Assembly (NCBI GenBank): GCA_021805865.1
Contig: JAJZDX010000039.1
Coordinates: forward strand, 1 to 34,618
Source of the DNA: Pseudomonadota bacterium
GTDB taxonomy: Bacteria; Pseudomonadota; Gammaproteobacteria; Steroidobacterales; Steroidobacteraceae
Reading direction: 5' to 3'
DNA length: 34,618 bases
The position numbers and the translations under genes are program-made. The notes beneath the pieces were generated by a model, which made no database searches, was not told the origin of the DNA, and saw nothing but the letters and a program-made list of their open reading frames with translations. This document shows positions 24,404 through 32,269 of this stretch, piece by piece; positions within the stretch are counted from its first letter, which is position 1, and each line of letters opens with the position of its first letter.

Positions 24404-24709
24404 ATGGTTGACTCGACATCCGCCCGCCGAACGATCCGTGTTGCCGTCACATCGAAACACCGCGTGGGTGTCCCCGGGAAGAGCGGGGGCGAGGAGATGG
24501 CCACAGAGCTTGCGGCATTGTCGATGGGGCTACGCGCGATCTACGCTACCGCCGTCGCGACGCAGCTCGCGCTGCGCTGCCAGGCCGCCGAGCAGGATCT
24601 CGAGATTGCCGACGCGCTGCGGGCTGGGGTGTGCGACGCCCTCGGTGACCGGCTCGACGAGCTCGGCGCCATCATTATGCGGTGCGGCGATTCGCGGAGT
24701 CGGGAATGA
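24404..24709 (+). CDS. Small helical protein coupled to a sigma-4-like gene
   Basis: A 101-residue protein. A basic N-terminus (ARRTIRVAVTSKHRVGVPGK) is followed by a continuous helical part (MATELAALSMGLRAIYATAV, LALRCQAAEQDLEIADALRA, VCDALGDRLDELGAIIM). I do not recognise the family. Its stop overlaps the start of the next gene (ATGA), so the two are made together and probably act together. A partner or anti-sigma role is possible but unproven. Start ATG 24404 follows AAGGAG. Confidence 0.6.
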   Translation: MVDSTSARRTIRVAVTSKHRVGVPGKSGGEEMATELAALSMGLRAIYATAVATQLALRCQAAEQDLEIADALRAGVCDALGDRLDELGAIIMRCGDSRSRE

Positions 24710-24921
24710 GGTCCGGCCGGCGGCTCGAGATCATCGCGAGCGCAGTCGAGGAACTACCCCCGCAATACCGGGAAGCATTCCTGTTGCGAATGGTCTGCCG
24801 ATGGTCATTTGAGGCGGTGAGCCGCGAGATGGGAGTCAGCGAACGGATGGCGAAGGTCTACGTCGCCCGGGCGCTCATGGACATTCAGCACCGACTGGAT
24901 GTCGAGGAAGCGGCAGGGTAG
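24706..24921 (+). CDS. Stand-alone sigma-70 region 4-like DNA-binding protein
   Basis: A 71-residue protein almost wholly made of a sigma region 4 fold: AVEELPPQYREAFLLRMVCR, then FEAVSREMGVSERMAKVYVARAL, the helix-turn-helix that reads -35 boxes. No region 2 is present in the gene or in its coupled neighbour. It could be half of a split sigma factor or a small activator derived from an ECF sigma. The start ATG 24706 overlaps the preceding stop; a further in-frame ATG at 24682 lies within the preceding gene. It lies right after the machine cluster, so it may regulate it. Confidence 0.75.
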   Translation: MRSGRRLEIIASAVEELPPQYREAFLLRMVCRWSFEAVSREMGVSERMAKVYVARALMDIQHRLDVEEAAG

Positions 24922-24954
24922 AGCGAAGCGATGATCAGGTGCAATCATCCTGCC
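24913..24954. terminator. Nested hairpin between convergent genes
   Basis: GGCAGG (24913-24918) pairs with CCTGCC (24949-24954), and GATGAT (24930-24935) with ATCATC (24944-24949). It lies where the sigma-4 gene and the minus-strand gene meet, so it could end both transcripts. Confidence 0.4.
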
Positions 24955-25217
24955 TGCGCGGCGCGGGTATCGGGGTCCTTCATCCGTTCGGGATGCTCCC
25001 GGGCAAATCGCTTGAAGTCCTCGAGTCGGGCAGCAACTGCCCGGGCATGTTCGGGGTCTTCGCTGGCGCTGAAGTAGGCGGTCAGGATCCGGACGGCCAG
25101 CCGGTCCTTAGCCCTGAACACGAAGATCGGCTCGTCATCGGGAATGGGCTCGCCGGTTTGGCGATTGATGATCCGGCCATCACGTATTCCGTATTTGGGT
25201 TCCTGCGAGGGAAGCAT
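24945..25217 (-). CDS. Conserved-looking small protein of unknown function
   Basis: A 90-residue soluble protein. The N-terminal part (YGIRDGRIINRQTGEPIPDD, EPIFVFRAKDRLAVRIL) looks like a compact beta-rich motif, and the rest is helical and charged (DPEHARAVAARLEDFKRFAR). I do not recognise a named family. ATG 25217 is preferred because GGAGG precedes it; an upstream ATG at 25262 would read through a hairpin. It lies downstream of the lipoprotein gene on the same strand. Confidence 0.65.
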   Translation of the reverse strand: MLPSQEPKYGIRDGRIINRQTGEPIPDDEPIFVFRAKDRLAVRILTAYFSASEDPEHARAVAARLEDFKRFAREHPERMKDPDTRAAQAG

Positions 25218-25255
25218 GAGAGTCCTCCAATCCCGGTTGCAATCTCGGGGCTGAG

Positions 25256-25281
25256 AAGGCACCCGCTTGCGCGGGTGCCTT
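25256..25281. terminator. Hairpin terminator-like stem
   Basis: AAGGCACCCGC (25256-25266) and GCGGGTGCCTT (25271-25281) form a perfect 11-bp stem with loop TTGC. It lies 22 bases past the stop of the minus-strand lipoprotein gene and probably ends its message, although no clear T-run follows. Confidence 0.75.
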
Positions 25282-25302
25282 CACCCCTCATTCCGTTCGC
25301 AA

Positions 25303-27030
25303 CTATTGCCAGGTCGTACCGTTCGTCACCGCAATTGGGGTGGCGACATCCTCGCTCCCCAACTGAACCACGAGCACATACATCCCCTTGAATGCCGTGG
25401 TGGATGCCGTCACGGTGAATTCGATAGTATCGCCGTTATTGACTCCCGTCGCGCTCGGCCGCGTGACGTTCTTGACTGCGGAGACCGAGACGAGCGGCGT
25501 GCAGGAACTCGAGATCGCCTGCGCACCACCCGCCGTCTGGAACGAGCAGCCACCCGTATCTACTCCGCTGATGTAAGACACCACGTTCACGCTCGCCGCC
25601 ATGTCCTGCACGGCGGCCGTGGTGAAGACCTGCGCCTGTACGGTGACGGACTTCCCGGGTGCCACGACGATCGCCTGATCGGTCCGCGAGACCCCACCGA
25701 GGGTCCCGGTTACGGCCGTCGTACCCTGAGTCACCACGCCGACGAAGGGTGTGTTTGAATCGGACAGCGTGACGGTTTGGTTGGATTGCGTGGTGTCGAA
25801 GCTATCCGCATTCGGCTGGCAGGGGTTTCGGCCGGCGTTCGCGTCCGTCTGAGACCAGATGGTCACGATGTCGCCGGTGGAGATGTCTGGGGCCTGCAGG
25901 ATTCCGCCGTCAGCGCTCATGCACACCGTTCCGACGCCGATGTTCGTCGCATCGCTCTCAAAGGATGTGTTCTGCTGCGTGACGCTGGCCCCGAGCCAGA
26001 GGTCCGGGTTCGTGCTCATCCAGGCGTAACCGTTGCCGTTCGCGTTCGTCGTGTCGTTGACGATGCCGGCCTCAGCCTCCCAGTAGACGCTGGAATTGGC
26101 GATGTACTGCCCATTGGTCGAGTCATCGGTGACCAGCGCGAAGGGAACATTCGTGCTGCCGGAGGCGACCGTGCCGGTGTTCCCCGTCCCGCCGGAGACT
26201 GTCGGCGAGACAGCCACCGTCGGGGGCAGATAGACCACCAGCACCGAACTCGGGGTCAGCGTAACACCCTGGGCCGCTACGCCCTGCACGATGGCGCTGA
26301 GATCAGCGTTCGTCACGGTGTGGTACTGCGACCAGGAGCCGGGATTGATCGTCACGGCTGCATCGACCGTGGCAGCGCCGACGCCGTACTGCGAGAGCAG
26401 TCCCCACTCCTGCGAGTTCACGAGCTGGTTCAGGTACGTCGCGTCATTGCTCTCGTTGCCGGTCGCGAGCGACCCCGTCGAGATATAGACGGGCACGATG
26501 GTCGGCGATGCGATCACCTGTGCGGTGCCGCTCATGCCGGGCATCGTGGTGACCTTCGGCAAGTCCGGGCTCACTGCGGGGTACTTCGCGCAGAGCGCGG
26601 TCACCGCGTACGGGGTGGTCGAAGCCGTCCCACCAGACAAGGAGCACGTGGCGCCCCCGGTGGAGGCCGTGATGGAGAACGTCGCGGACGGAGGTACCAC
26701 GCCGCCGTTCTGCGTCCCGTTCTGAATAGTCGGGAACTCGAAGGTCCCGTTGCTGCTCTCGGTGAGCGTGGACGAGCCATCGGACACGGAGACCGATTGC
26801 CCGCTCGAGAGTCCCGTGACGGTGAGGCAGGGCGCAACGCCCTGGTCGACCGCATCGTTGTAGGTGGTGGTGGTGCAGCTCGCAAGCTGCGTGGTGCCTC
26901 CGCCGCCCGTCGCACCGCCGGTGCCGGTCGTGGTGCCCGAGGACCCGCCTCCGCCACCACACGCGGCAAGGGAAACGGCCGCGAGCGCGGCGAGAAGAAC
27001 ACCCGAGAGTCTGATCTTGCTGAAGCTCAT
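25303..27030 (-). CDS. Large secreted lipoprotein of unknown function
   Basis: A 575-residue lipoprotein. The signal peptide ends LAAC with Cys24, followed by Gly-rich and Ser/Thr-rich linkers (GGGGGSSGTTTGTGG), so it is probably an outer-membrane or surface lipoprotein. The body is Thr/Ser/Val-rich and beta-strand-like throughout. An N-terminal unit (PCLTVTGLSSGQSVSVSDGS) resembles small beta-sandwich repeats. A central region (NQLVNSQEWGLLSQYGVGAA, SSVLVVYLPPTVAVSP) may be a catalytic or binding domain I cannot name. ATG 27030 is chosen because AAGGAAGG lies upstream. Its place on the element suggests a cell-surface or mating-contact role, which is a guess. Confidence 0.75.
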   Translation of the reverse strand: MSFSKIRLSGVLLAALAAVSLAACGGGGGSSGTTTGTGGATGGGGTTQLASCTTTTYNDAVDQGVAPCLTVTGLSSGQSVSVSDGSSTLTESSNGTFEFPTIQNGTQNGGVVPPSATFSITASTGGATCSLSGGTASTTPYAVTALCAKYPAVSPDLPKVTTMPGMSGTAQVIASPTIVPVYISTGSLATGNESNDATYLNQLVNSQEWGLLSQYGVGAATVDAAVTINPGSWSQYHTVTNADLSAIVQGVAAQGVTLTPSSVLVVYLPPTVAVSPTVSGGTGNTGTVASGSTNVPFALVTDDSTNGQYIANSSVYWEAEAGIVNDTTNANGNGYAWMSTNPDLWLGASVTQQNTSFESDATNIGVGTVCMSADGGILQAPDISTGDIVTIWSQTDANAGRNPCQPNADSFDTTQSNQTVTLSDSNTPFVGVVTQGTTAVTGTLGGVSRTDQAIVVAPGKSVTVQAQVFTTAAVQDMAASVNVVSYISGVDTGGCSFQTAGGAQAISSSCTPLVSVSAVKNVTRPSATGVNNGDTIEFTVTASTTAFKGMYVLVVQLGSEDVATPIAVTNGTTWQ

Positions 27031-27102
27031 GATCGGCCTTCCTTGTGGAATCAACGACGATATTTTCCTGCGCGCAAGAACGTAAGTCAACGAGGAACCT
27101 AA

Positions 27103-27125
27103 CAATGCCTACCCGGCAGGCATTG
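27103..27125. promoter_or_regulatory. Inverted repeat, possible operator
   Basis: CAATGCCT (27103-27110) and AGGCATTG (27118-27125) form a perfect 8-bp inverted repeat with a 7-base spacer, between the divergent lipoprotein and basic-protein genes. A perfect TATAAT lies nearby at 27158-27163 on +. The whole 199-base interval 27031-27229 holds no gene. Confidence 0.4.
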
Positions 27126-27193
27126 CGGAAACAGCGGCAACTCCATGATTTCGCGCGTATAATTATGGCGTTGAGCGTCTGGTGCATTTGTCA

Positions 27194-27223
27194 TTGCGTA
27201 TGGGGTACGCATGGACTTAGACT
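27194..27223 (+). promoter_or_regulatory. Possible promoter of the basic-protein and transglycosylase pair
   Basis: TTGCGT (27194-27199), 18 bases, then TAGACT (27218-27223), six bases before ATG 27230. There is no Shine-Dalgarno sequence, so the message would be leaderless. The match to consensus is only fair. Confidence 0.35.
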
Positions 27224-27229
27224 GTAGAC

Positions 27230-27490
27230 ATGAAGCGCAAGCGCTCAAACCGTGAAGTGAATCACAGTTCACCTTCAGATCTTGAGGATGCAATCCGCAA
27301 GATCTTCGCGCAGTACGGCAAGGAAGGCGGGAGAACAAGGGCACGATCACTGACCCCGGAAGAGCGCTCCGCGCTGGCGAAGCGCGCGGCGGACGCCCGC
27401 TGGCGCGCTGCCCGGGCAGCCCGTGAGACCGAGTGGAAGCGCTTCAAGGATACGAAGTCGTCGAAGCCGCGCAAGAGTAGGGGAAAGTAG
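27230..27490 (+). CDS. Small basic protein upstream of the lytic transglycosylase
   Basis: An 86-residue, Lys/Arg-rich protein. SDLEDAIRKIFAQYGKEGGR and SLTPEERSALAKRAADARWR form two charged helices, and the tail is strongly basic (KSSKPRKSRGK). A nucleic-acid-binding role is likely from charge alone; no family is recognised. Its stop lies one base before the transglycosylase start, so the two genes are co-transcribed. There is no Shine-Dalgarno sequence before its ATG. Confidence 0.6.
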   Translation: MKRKRSNREVNHSSPSDLEDAIRKIFAQYGKEGGRTRARSLTPEERSALAKRAADARWRAARAARETEWKRFKDTKSSKPRKSRGK

Positions 27491-27491
27491 G

Positions 27492-28166
27492 ATGATGCCC
27501 ACTGCGCTCATCTGGTGCGCACTCGCCGCCAGCGTTCGCTACGACGTGCCGGCGGACGCGCTGCTCTCGGTCTATTCGGTGGAGCGTGGGGGCACGGATA
27601 CCTGGTCTCACGACGCGAACGGGACTTATGACGTGGGACCGCTGCAGTTCAATACCGCTTACCTCGCCTCGCTCCGGCGATTTGGGATCACCCCGCGTGC
27701 GGTGGAGGGCAAGACCTGCTATCCATGGTTTCTTGCCGCGTGGCGAATCCACAATCAGCTCGTGGAGGACCACGGTGGGTTCTGGACCCGGGTGGCGCGC
27801 TACCACAGCGCGACGCCCCACTATGTCGCGACGTACCGTCGTCAGCTCCTCGAGTACGCTCCGCGCTGGCGCGCCTGGCTGATCGCCCATTACCCGACGG
27901 TGGTAACCGCACCGGGCTTGCCCACGGGCACCGCGCCAACCCATGCCATCCCGCGGCACATGCCTGCTGCCGCTTCCCGGTCTGAGACCCCGCCTTTGGT
28001 CACCCGTCGCCGAACCACAGCGCCTGCGGGATTACAGACGCTCACGGGTGAGGGATCACCGGCTCACAGCTCCGCTCGCCCGCCTCGAGCGCTTAATTTG
28101 TATCGCAGCCGCATTACCCGTGCTCTTTCCCATAGGTTGCCCATTCAACCAGCATTCCATCATTAG
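27492..28166 (+). CDS. VirB1/PilT-type lytic transglycosylase
   Basis: A 224-residue lysozyme-like enzyme that would open peptidoglycan for the secretion or pilus apparatus. The SLT fold shows the catalytic Glu31 in SVYSVERGG, then ANGTYDVGPLQFNTAYLASL, and later ARYHSATPHYVATYRRQLL. No signal peptide is obvious. After about residue 140 the tail is Pro/Thr-rich. From about 28095 it departs from the tails of the other two copies, where the caspase insertion begins, so the last ~24 residues are probably replaced. Downstream copies of its tail (29851) and whole gene (34030) show that it belongs at the element's right end. Confidence 0.82.
   Translation: MMPTALIWCALAASVRYDVPADALLSVYSVERGGTDTWSHDANGTYDVGPLQFNTAYLASLRRFGITPRAVEGKTCYPWFLAAWRIHNQLVEDHGGFWTRVARYHSATPHYVATYRRQLLEYAPRWRAWLIAHYPTVVTAPGLPTGTAPTHAIPRHMPAAASRSETPPLVTRRRTTAPAGLQTLTGEGSPAHSSARPPRALNLYRSRITRALSHRLPIQPAFHH
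27985..28095 (+). repeat. Transglycosylase-tail repeat, copy A
   Basis: About 110 bases with the shared core CGCCGAACCAC and GGGATTAC. The same sequence, diverged, recurs at 29851-29973 (copy B) and 34503-34618 (copy C). Copies A and B flank the caspase gene as direct repeats. Confidence 0.8.
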
Positions 28167-28307
28167 CCCGAAAGATCTCGGCTTGTCAGCGCGACAAAGT
28201 GAAGCCTCGTCAGGAGAGTCTGTCTTGGTTGCCGATGCTTGTCACAGTTGCTGCCGGTACGCAAAAATAGCCAGCACATTTTCAACCATAGTGAAATGGG
28301 GAGCCAA

Positions 28308-29786
28308 ATGAAGCGCCAAATGGCGGCCTTGGTGATCGGGAATGCAGAGTATCCGGGGGGAAACAGGCTTGCAAACCCCGTGAATGACGCCGAAGACCTC
28401 GGCGCCAAGCTGAAAAGTTACGGCTTCGAAGTACTGGTCGCAAAGGACTCTACGCTCAAGGAAATGGACCGGGGACTCAAGGACTTTCGCACTCTCCTGA
28501 AAACCCATGAAGTTGGGTTATTCTTTTTCGCCGGCCACGGCATGCAGATCGAGGGACAGAACTACTTGCTGGCCACTGACACAGATACTGATGCCGAAAT
28601 GGACGCCAAGCACAGCTCTCTCTCGCTCGACAAAGTGCTCGATGTGATGGCGAAATCGGCTGCCTCGACCAAAATCATCGTGCTAGATGCCTGCCGTAAC
28701 AATCCGTGGGAGCGCCGCTGGCAGCGCAGCCCAGCCTCCCGGGGTCTGGCCTCCGTCTACGCGCCAAAAGGCACAATCATCGGCTTTGCCACATCTCCGG
28801 GAGAGATTGCGCTCGACGGCGCAGGTCGCAACGGAACGTACACAGAAGCACTTCTTCAACACATGGACACGCCAGACTGCTCAATCGAAACGATGTTCAA
28901 GCGTGTGCGCAATACTGTAGCTGCGGCGAGCAAAGGTAAGCAGACAAGTTGGGAGCACACCTCACTCTCGGGCGAATTCTATTTCAATCTAAGCGTCGGA
29001 AAGCTCATACATGAATATAGCGGCACAGCGCTCAGCGACAGTCTATTTGTGCTCGACGAAACTCGAAAGTCTCACAAGATCATTGAGGGGCTGAAAATCT
29101 ATACCTGGTCGCGGCAAAATGCGGCTCTTGAGTTGCTCACCGCCGCTTCCGTCGCGAAGATGGCGACCGATTCCCTGTTCGTCATTGGGCGCAACATTTA
29201 CCAAGCCGCATGCGGCGGTTCGCACGGGGCATATGCGTTCGTGGAAAAGTTCATAGCACGCACAAGTGGGTTCAGCGCGGTCAAACGAAAAGCCATGTTA
29301 GACGGACTATTGTTTGAAATTTTCTTCAACTCGAAGGGTGAACTGCGTGATGCCATCAAGGGTGGCTGTTTCAATGAAGTGTTCGAGCTTCAGCAGCATA
29401 TGGAATTGAAGAGCAGTTTCGACTTCATTGCGGAAGCTCTTACCGCTGCTCACGCCGATTTCTATGTTCTCCCCGGGAAAGGGCATGAGCTCTCGATCAC
29501 TGTGAGTGCCAAAAGGAAGAAAGGCAACTATGTGGTGGACGCAGTCTATGTCGACGCTGATAACGTTTTACGGCGCGACGAAGATGTAGACGGGTCTGGT
29601 ATATCTGATGACGAAGAGCCTAAGTTCTATGGGATCGTTCCGGATCAGTTCAATGATAAGCTCTCAAAGGAACTCGTCGTGCCCGCGAGGCTTCTGCGGA
29701 TCACGTATACTCCCCGCGCCTCCGGCGTCAGCACCAAATTGAAGGTTCCACGCGGTTGGACGGTTCGGAAGTCCTTAAGCCTGTGA
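28308..29786 (+). CDS. Caspase-family (C14) protease, orphan accessory gene
   Basis: A 492-residue protein with an N-terminal caspase-like p20 domain: AALVIGNAEYPG, LANPVNDAEDLGAKLKSYGF, catalytic His77 in LFFFAGHGMQ and Cys129 in IIVLDACRNNPW, then GTIIGFATSPGEIALDGAG. Residues from about 230 to the end form no domain I can name; 395-492 include an acidic, Ca-loop-like stretch (DADNVLRRDEDVDGSGISDD). Bacterial caspases are often effectors of anti-phage or cell-death systems, but no sensor or partner gene is adjacent. Its codon use is clearly poorer in GC than its neighbours and it lies between copies of the transglycosylase tail, both signs of transfer. ATG 28308 follows GGGGAG; an in-frame ATG at 28296 is possible. 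Confidence 0.88.
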   Translation: MKRQMAALVIGNAEYPGGNRLANPVNDAEDLGAKLKSYGFEVLVAKDSTLKEMDRGLKDFRTLLKTHEVGLFFFAGHGMQIEGQNYLLATDTDTDAEMDAKHSSLSLDKVLDVMAKSAASTKIIVLDACRNNPWERRWQRSPASRGLASVYAPKGTIIGFATSPGEIALDGAGRNGTYTEALLQHMDTPDCSIETMFKRVRNTVAAASKGKQTSWEHTSLSGEFYFNLSVGKLIHEYSGTALSDSLFVLDETRKSHKIIEGLKIYTWSRQNAALELLTAASVAKMATDSLFVIGRNIYQAACGGSHGAYAFVEKFIARTSGFSAVKRKAMLDGLLFEIFFNSKGELRDAIKGGCFNEVFELQQHMELKSSFDFIAEALTAAHADFYVLPGKGHELSITVSAKRKKGNYVVDAVYVDADNVLRRDEDVDGSGISDDEEPKFYGIVPDQFNDKLSKELVVPARLLRITYTPRASGVSTKLKVPRGWTVRKSLSL

Positions 29787-29850
29787 TAGTCAATGTTGCC
29801 AACGGTGCTGCGTCGCGATCATTGACGTTCTCGGCTTTCGGTTCTGCCGC

Positions 29851-30014
29851 AGACCCCGCCCTTGGCACCCCCTCGCCGAACCACAGCGCCCGCGGGATTA
29901 CGGCCGCTCAGGGGCGCGGGAGCGCCACTCATCAGAGCCTCCGCCGCCCGCGCTTCGTTCAGCCGAGGCGGTTGCACGGGGAGTGTCAAAGTGTGGCAAA
30001 GCATATACAAGTAA
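29851..30014 (+). pseudogene. Displaced 3' end of a transglycosylase gene (copy B)
   Basis: This frame continues the transglycosylase tail (PPRRTTAPAGLRPLRGAGAP) without the catalytic part and stops at TAA 30012-30014, inside the 100-bp att-like repeat. It seems to be the original end of the 27492 gene, cut off when the caspase gene came in. Confidence 0.7.
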
Positions 30015-30082
30015 TTGATTTATAAAGGCACGAGCGGTCTGCAAAGCCGTCTACGCCGGTTCGATTCCGACCCTAGCCTCCA
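29983..30082 (+). repeat. att-like repeat 1 ending in the 3' half of tRNA-Cys
   Basis: The last ~49 bases are the 3' half of a tRNA-Cys: anticodon arm GCGGT-CTGCAAA-GCCGT (GCA anticodon), T arm with GGTTCGATTCC, acceptor CCTAGCC, T and CCA. No 5' half is present, so it is not a gene but an attachment-site remnant. The last 26 bases are identical to the copy at 32170-32269, and the 50 bases before the arm are about half conserved. It marks one element boundary. Confidence 0.88.
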
Positions 30083-31338
30083 CGAATTTTTCCAGGAGCC
30101 GGAGTAGCTGCATTTACTTGAGTCAGAGCAGCGACTCGTCGCGTCACGTCGGCGCAGATCGCATTCAGAGCCGCCCCTGGCCGGACACCGAGGTCGATTG
30201 CAGTCTTGCGGAACGCGGATACCGCCTCCACAGCTTGGTCTATGGTTTCCCCGGCCTGTGTGACGTGCCAGTCCTGAGCGAGATCCAGCAGAATCCGTCG
30301 TGTAGGTGGAGAGAAGCTGTGCTGGAATGCGAGGGTATGGTCTCCGCGGCCACTGGTATCGGGCACGAGATCGAATGCCGGCGCAAGACGATAGCCGGCG
30401 GGTGTTCTCAGCATCCAGAAGTTCTTCAGATGGTCATCGACATTTCCGATGGCGGCATTGAACACCATGTGGCGAAAGAGCGCGGAAACATCCTCTGCCG
30501 GGGACACGGAGTGTTTGCTCAACAACAGGGCGATGTCCGTATAGCTTGTCACGTAGAGACCCGGACGCTCACGACACAACGTGCGCATGCTCACCATATG
30601 CAACCGCCCGCCGTGCGGCGTGACGTCGAAGCGCCGGACGAGCAGCACGCGCCTTCGACCCACCCTTTGCAGTTGCGAGTCCGGTACGGTCAGTCCAGCA
30701 AGCCTTGCGAGCCTGAGACAGGTCGTCTCGAGGCCAACGACGTCGTGGTGGCCGTCGCGAGTGCGGCTCGGAAACTTGGCGATCCACTCGCCATGCGCGT
30801 CATGCACAAGCGCTTTGGGCCGTGCTCCGCCGGCGCGGCTGCTGCCCTCGAGCAGTTCGCGGAACATGGGATCTGCAGGAAGGACTCCGGTTTCGAACTG
30901 GGCGGCCGCAGTGAGCAGCGTAGTGAGCGATCGCGTGTGGAGGGTGCTCGAGAGTAGGGGCGCCTGAGGCGTCCCCGTGAACAGAAGCGCGCCAGTTCCT
31001 TCGCCGCGCAGTGCCAGCAGCATATCAGGCGTGGACGTGGAGCGGCCCTCCATGGTGAGGGCCTTGGCAAGAAGACGTCGTCCCCAATCGTCCGGTAGCG
31101 CATCGTCGATCACAGCGAGCGGTGGGTAGAGCTGTTCGGCCCGAAATCGTTGTCCCAGGGGTCGCAGAGGCAGGGAAACCGGATCGAGCGGGAAGGCCGC
31201 AGGATCACGAACCCATTCGGCCGCGTACTCGAACTCCGACTCGAATCGACCGCCGCTTACAGGATCGGTCGTTGCGAGTTCTCCGGCGAGTGAGAGGCTG
31301 CCGTCCATGGTCCGCACCCAGACGTACAGACGCTTCAT
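30073..31338 (-). CDS. hipA: HipA-family Ser/Thr kinase toxin
   Basis: A 421-residue HipA-like kinase. The N-terminal domain (YVWVRTMDGSLSLAGEL) is followed by the P-loop-like GSSRAGGARPKALV at 165-178, LLVRRFDV, the catalytic NVDDHLKNF at 299-307 and the metal-binding AFDLVPD at 321-327. HipA kinases phosphorylate translation targets such as glutamyl-tRNA synthetase and are held by HipB. The start overlaps the hipB stop (ATGA). The last codons enter the tRNA-Cys repeat: the TAG stop is complementary to the acceptor stem CTA of the tRNA remnant, so the end of the protein was set by integration. Confidence 0.93.
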   Translation of the reverse strand: MKRLYVWVRTMDGSLSLAGELATTDPVSGGRFESEFEYAAEWVRDPAAFPLDPVSLPLRPLGQRFRAEQLYPPLAVIDDALPDDWGRRLLAKALTMEGRSTSTPDMLLALRGEGTGALLFTGTPQAPLLSSTLHTRSLTTLLTAAAQFETGVLPADPMFRELLEGSSRAGGARPKALVHDAHGEWIAKFPSRTRDGHHDVVGLETTCLRLARLAGLTVPDSQLQRVGRRRVLLVRRFDVTPHGGRLHMVSMRTLCRERPGLYVTSYTDIALLLSKHSVSPAEDVSALFRHMVFNAAIGNVDDHLKNFWMLRTPAGYRLAPAFDLVPDTSGRGDHTLAFQHSFSPPTRRILLDLAQDWHVTQAGETIDQAVEAVSAFRKTAIDLGVRPGAALNAICADVTRRVAALTQVNAATPAPGKIRGG

Positions 31339-31643
31339 CCGCGACGCCTCGATGCGCGTTGGCGTGGCGTGGAAGTGCCCTCGCGACGTGCCAGCTCGAT
31401 CAAGCTCTCGCGAGACTCGAGGAGTTTCTCCACGGCCTGCAGATCGTCAAGCACCCACAGGGCATCGAGCCAGATACCCACTTGAACAGTGGGCTGTCCG
31501 CGCTCCATCGCCCGTACCGTCTGTTCGGATACGCCGAGACGCTCGGCGAAAATCGCCATGGTGTCGTTGCGCGCGAGACGTGCGCGGCGCAGCCGTTCAC
31601 CGAGCGACCGAAGGGAGGCTCTTGCTTCTGGAATCTCTTTCAT
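31335..31643 (-). CDS. hipB: HipB-type XRE antitoxin
   Basis: A 102-residue antitoxin. The helix-turn-helix region is LGERLRRARLARNDTMAIFAERLGVSEQTVRAMERG at about 14-49, typical of XRE regulators, followed by a helical part that would bind HipA (WLDALWVLDDLQAVEKLL). It lies before hipA and overlaps it by four bases, the normal antitoxin-first order. The AT-rich stretch at 31660-31700 probably holds the promoter and operators. It lies in the island bounded by the two tRNA-Cys repeats. Confidence 0.9.
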   Translation of the reverse strand: MKEIPEARASLRSLGERLRRARLARNDTMAIFAERLGVSEQTVRAMERGQPTVQVGIWLDALWVLDDLQAVEKLLESRESLIELARREGTSTPRQRASRRRG

Positions 31644-31846
31644 ACCGTAGGTTAAGCTTTCCGAGCTGGCACATTAGGTAATATAGCATGGTTTATATTC
31701 CGCGCCCTTGCACCCCGATCACAGAAGCGGTCGGTCACGGAGGACAGTTCTGGGGCGACCTGAGGCGACAATAGCGTCGGCGGCTAGGCCGGCGATGCCC
31801 TCTTCACGACGCATCGTCAGGTGCCACATTGATAGAGAGGCGCTTA

Positions 31847-32095
31847 ATGTCCAGGGTCAAGGTGGCCAGTTTCGGAATGTCCATCGACGGCAGCGCCGGT
31901 CCACGGCAGAGCCTCGAGGACCCGTTGTGCGTCAGCGGCACGTCGTTGATGGCGTGGTTCTTCCCGACCCGGACGTTCCAGCAGACGCATGGCGGTGGCG
32001 GAGGCGAGACAGGCATCGATCTGACGGCGCTCGGCTTCAAGTGCGCCGAGCACATCACATCGCGTCACGCGATGCACGTCGTGCTGTCGAAATAG
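31847..32095 (+). pseudogene. Truncated RibD_C/dihydrofolate-reductase-like gene
   Basis: The first ~65 residues match the start of dihydrofolate-reductase-family (RibD C-terminal type) proteins: MSRVKVASFGMSIDGSAG, SLEDPL, WFFPTRTFQQTHGGGGGETG. Full proteins are about 180-230 residues; here homology fades after about 32040 and the frame ends at 32095. The rest is missing up to the second tRNA-Cys repeat. It is a decayed cargo gene. The ~200 bases between hipB and this start hold nothing I can name. Confidence 0.65.
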
Positions 32096-32169
32096 AACGT
32101 TTGCGGGGCTATCCATCCATTCCGCCGTGCAGGCTTCGAGACCTGCCGCTGACAGCCCCAGCCCTTGGG

Positions 32170-32269
32170 GTGTCAAAGTGCGGCAAAAGGTATGCAAGCC
32201 ATCGATTCCATGTGACCCGAGCGGCCTGCAAAGCCGCGTACAGCGGTTCGATTCCGACCCTAGCCTCCA
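32170..32269 (+). repeat. att-like repeat 2 ending in the 3' half of tRNA-Cys
   Basis: The same 100-base length and layout as 29983-30082. It begins GTGTCAAAGTGCGGCAAA and ends in a tRNA-Cys 3' half with a perfect anticodon stem (GCGGC-CTGCAAA-GCCGC) and the terminal 26 bases identical to repeat 1. It lacks the 5' half of a tRNA. It closes the HipBA segment. Confidence 0.88.

Noticed and set aside
25777-27102. Plus-strand frame opposite the large lipoprotein
   Set aside because: The minus strand has a lipobox, ribosome site and terminator; the plus frame has none and is Arg-rich.
30030-30082. Functional tRNA-Cys genes at 30030 and 32220
   Set aside because: Both lack the acceptor 5' strand and D arm, so they are 3' remnants only.
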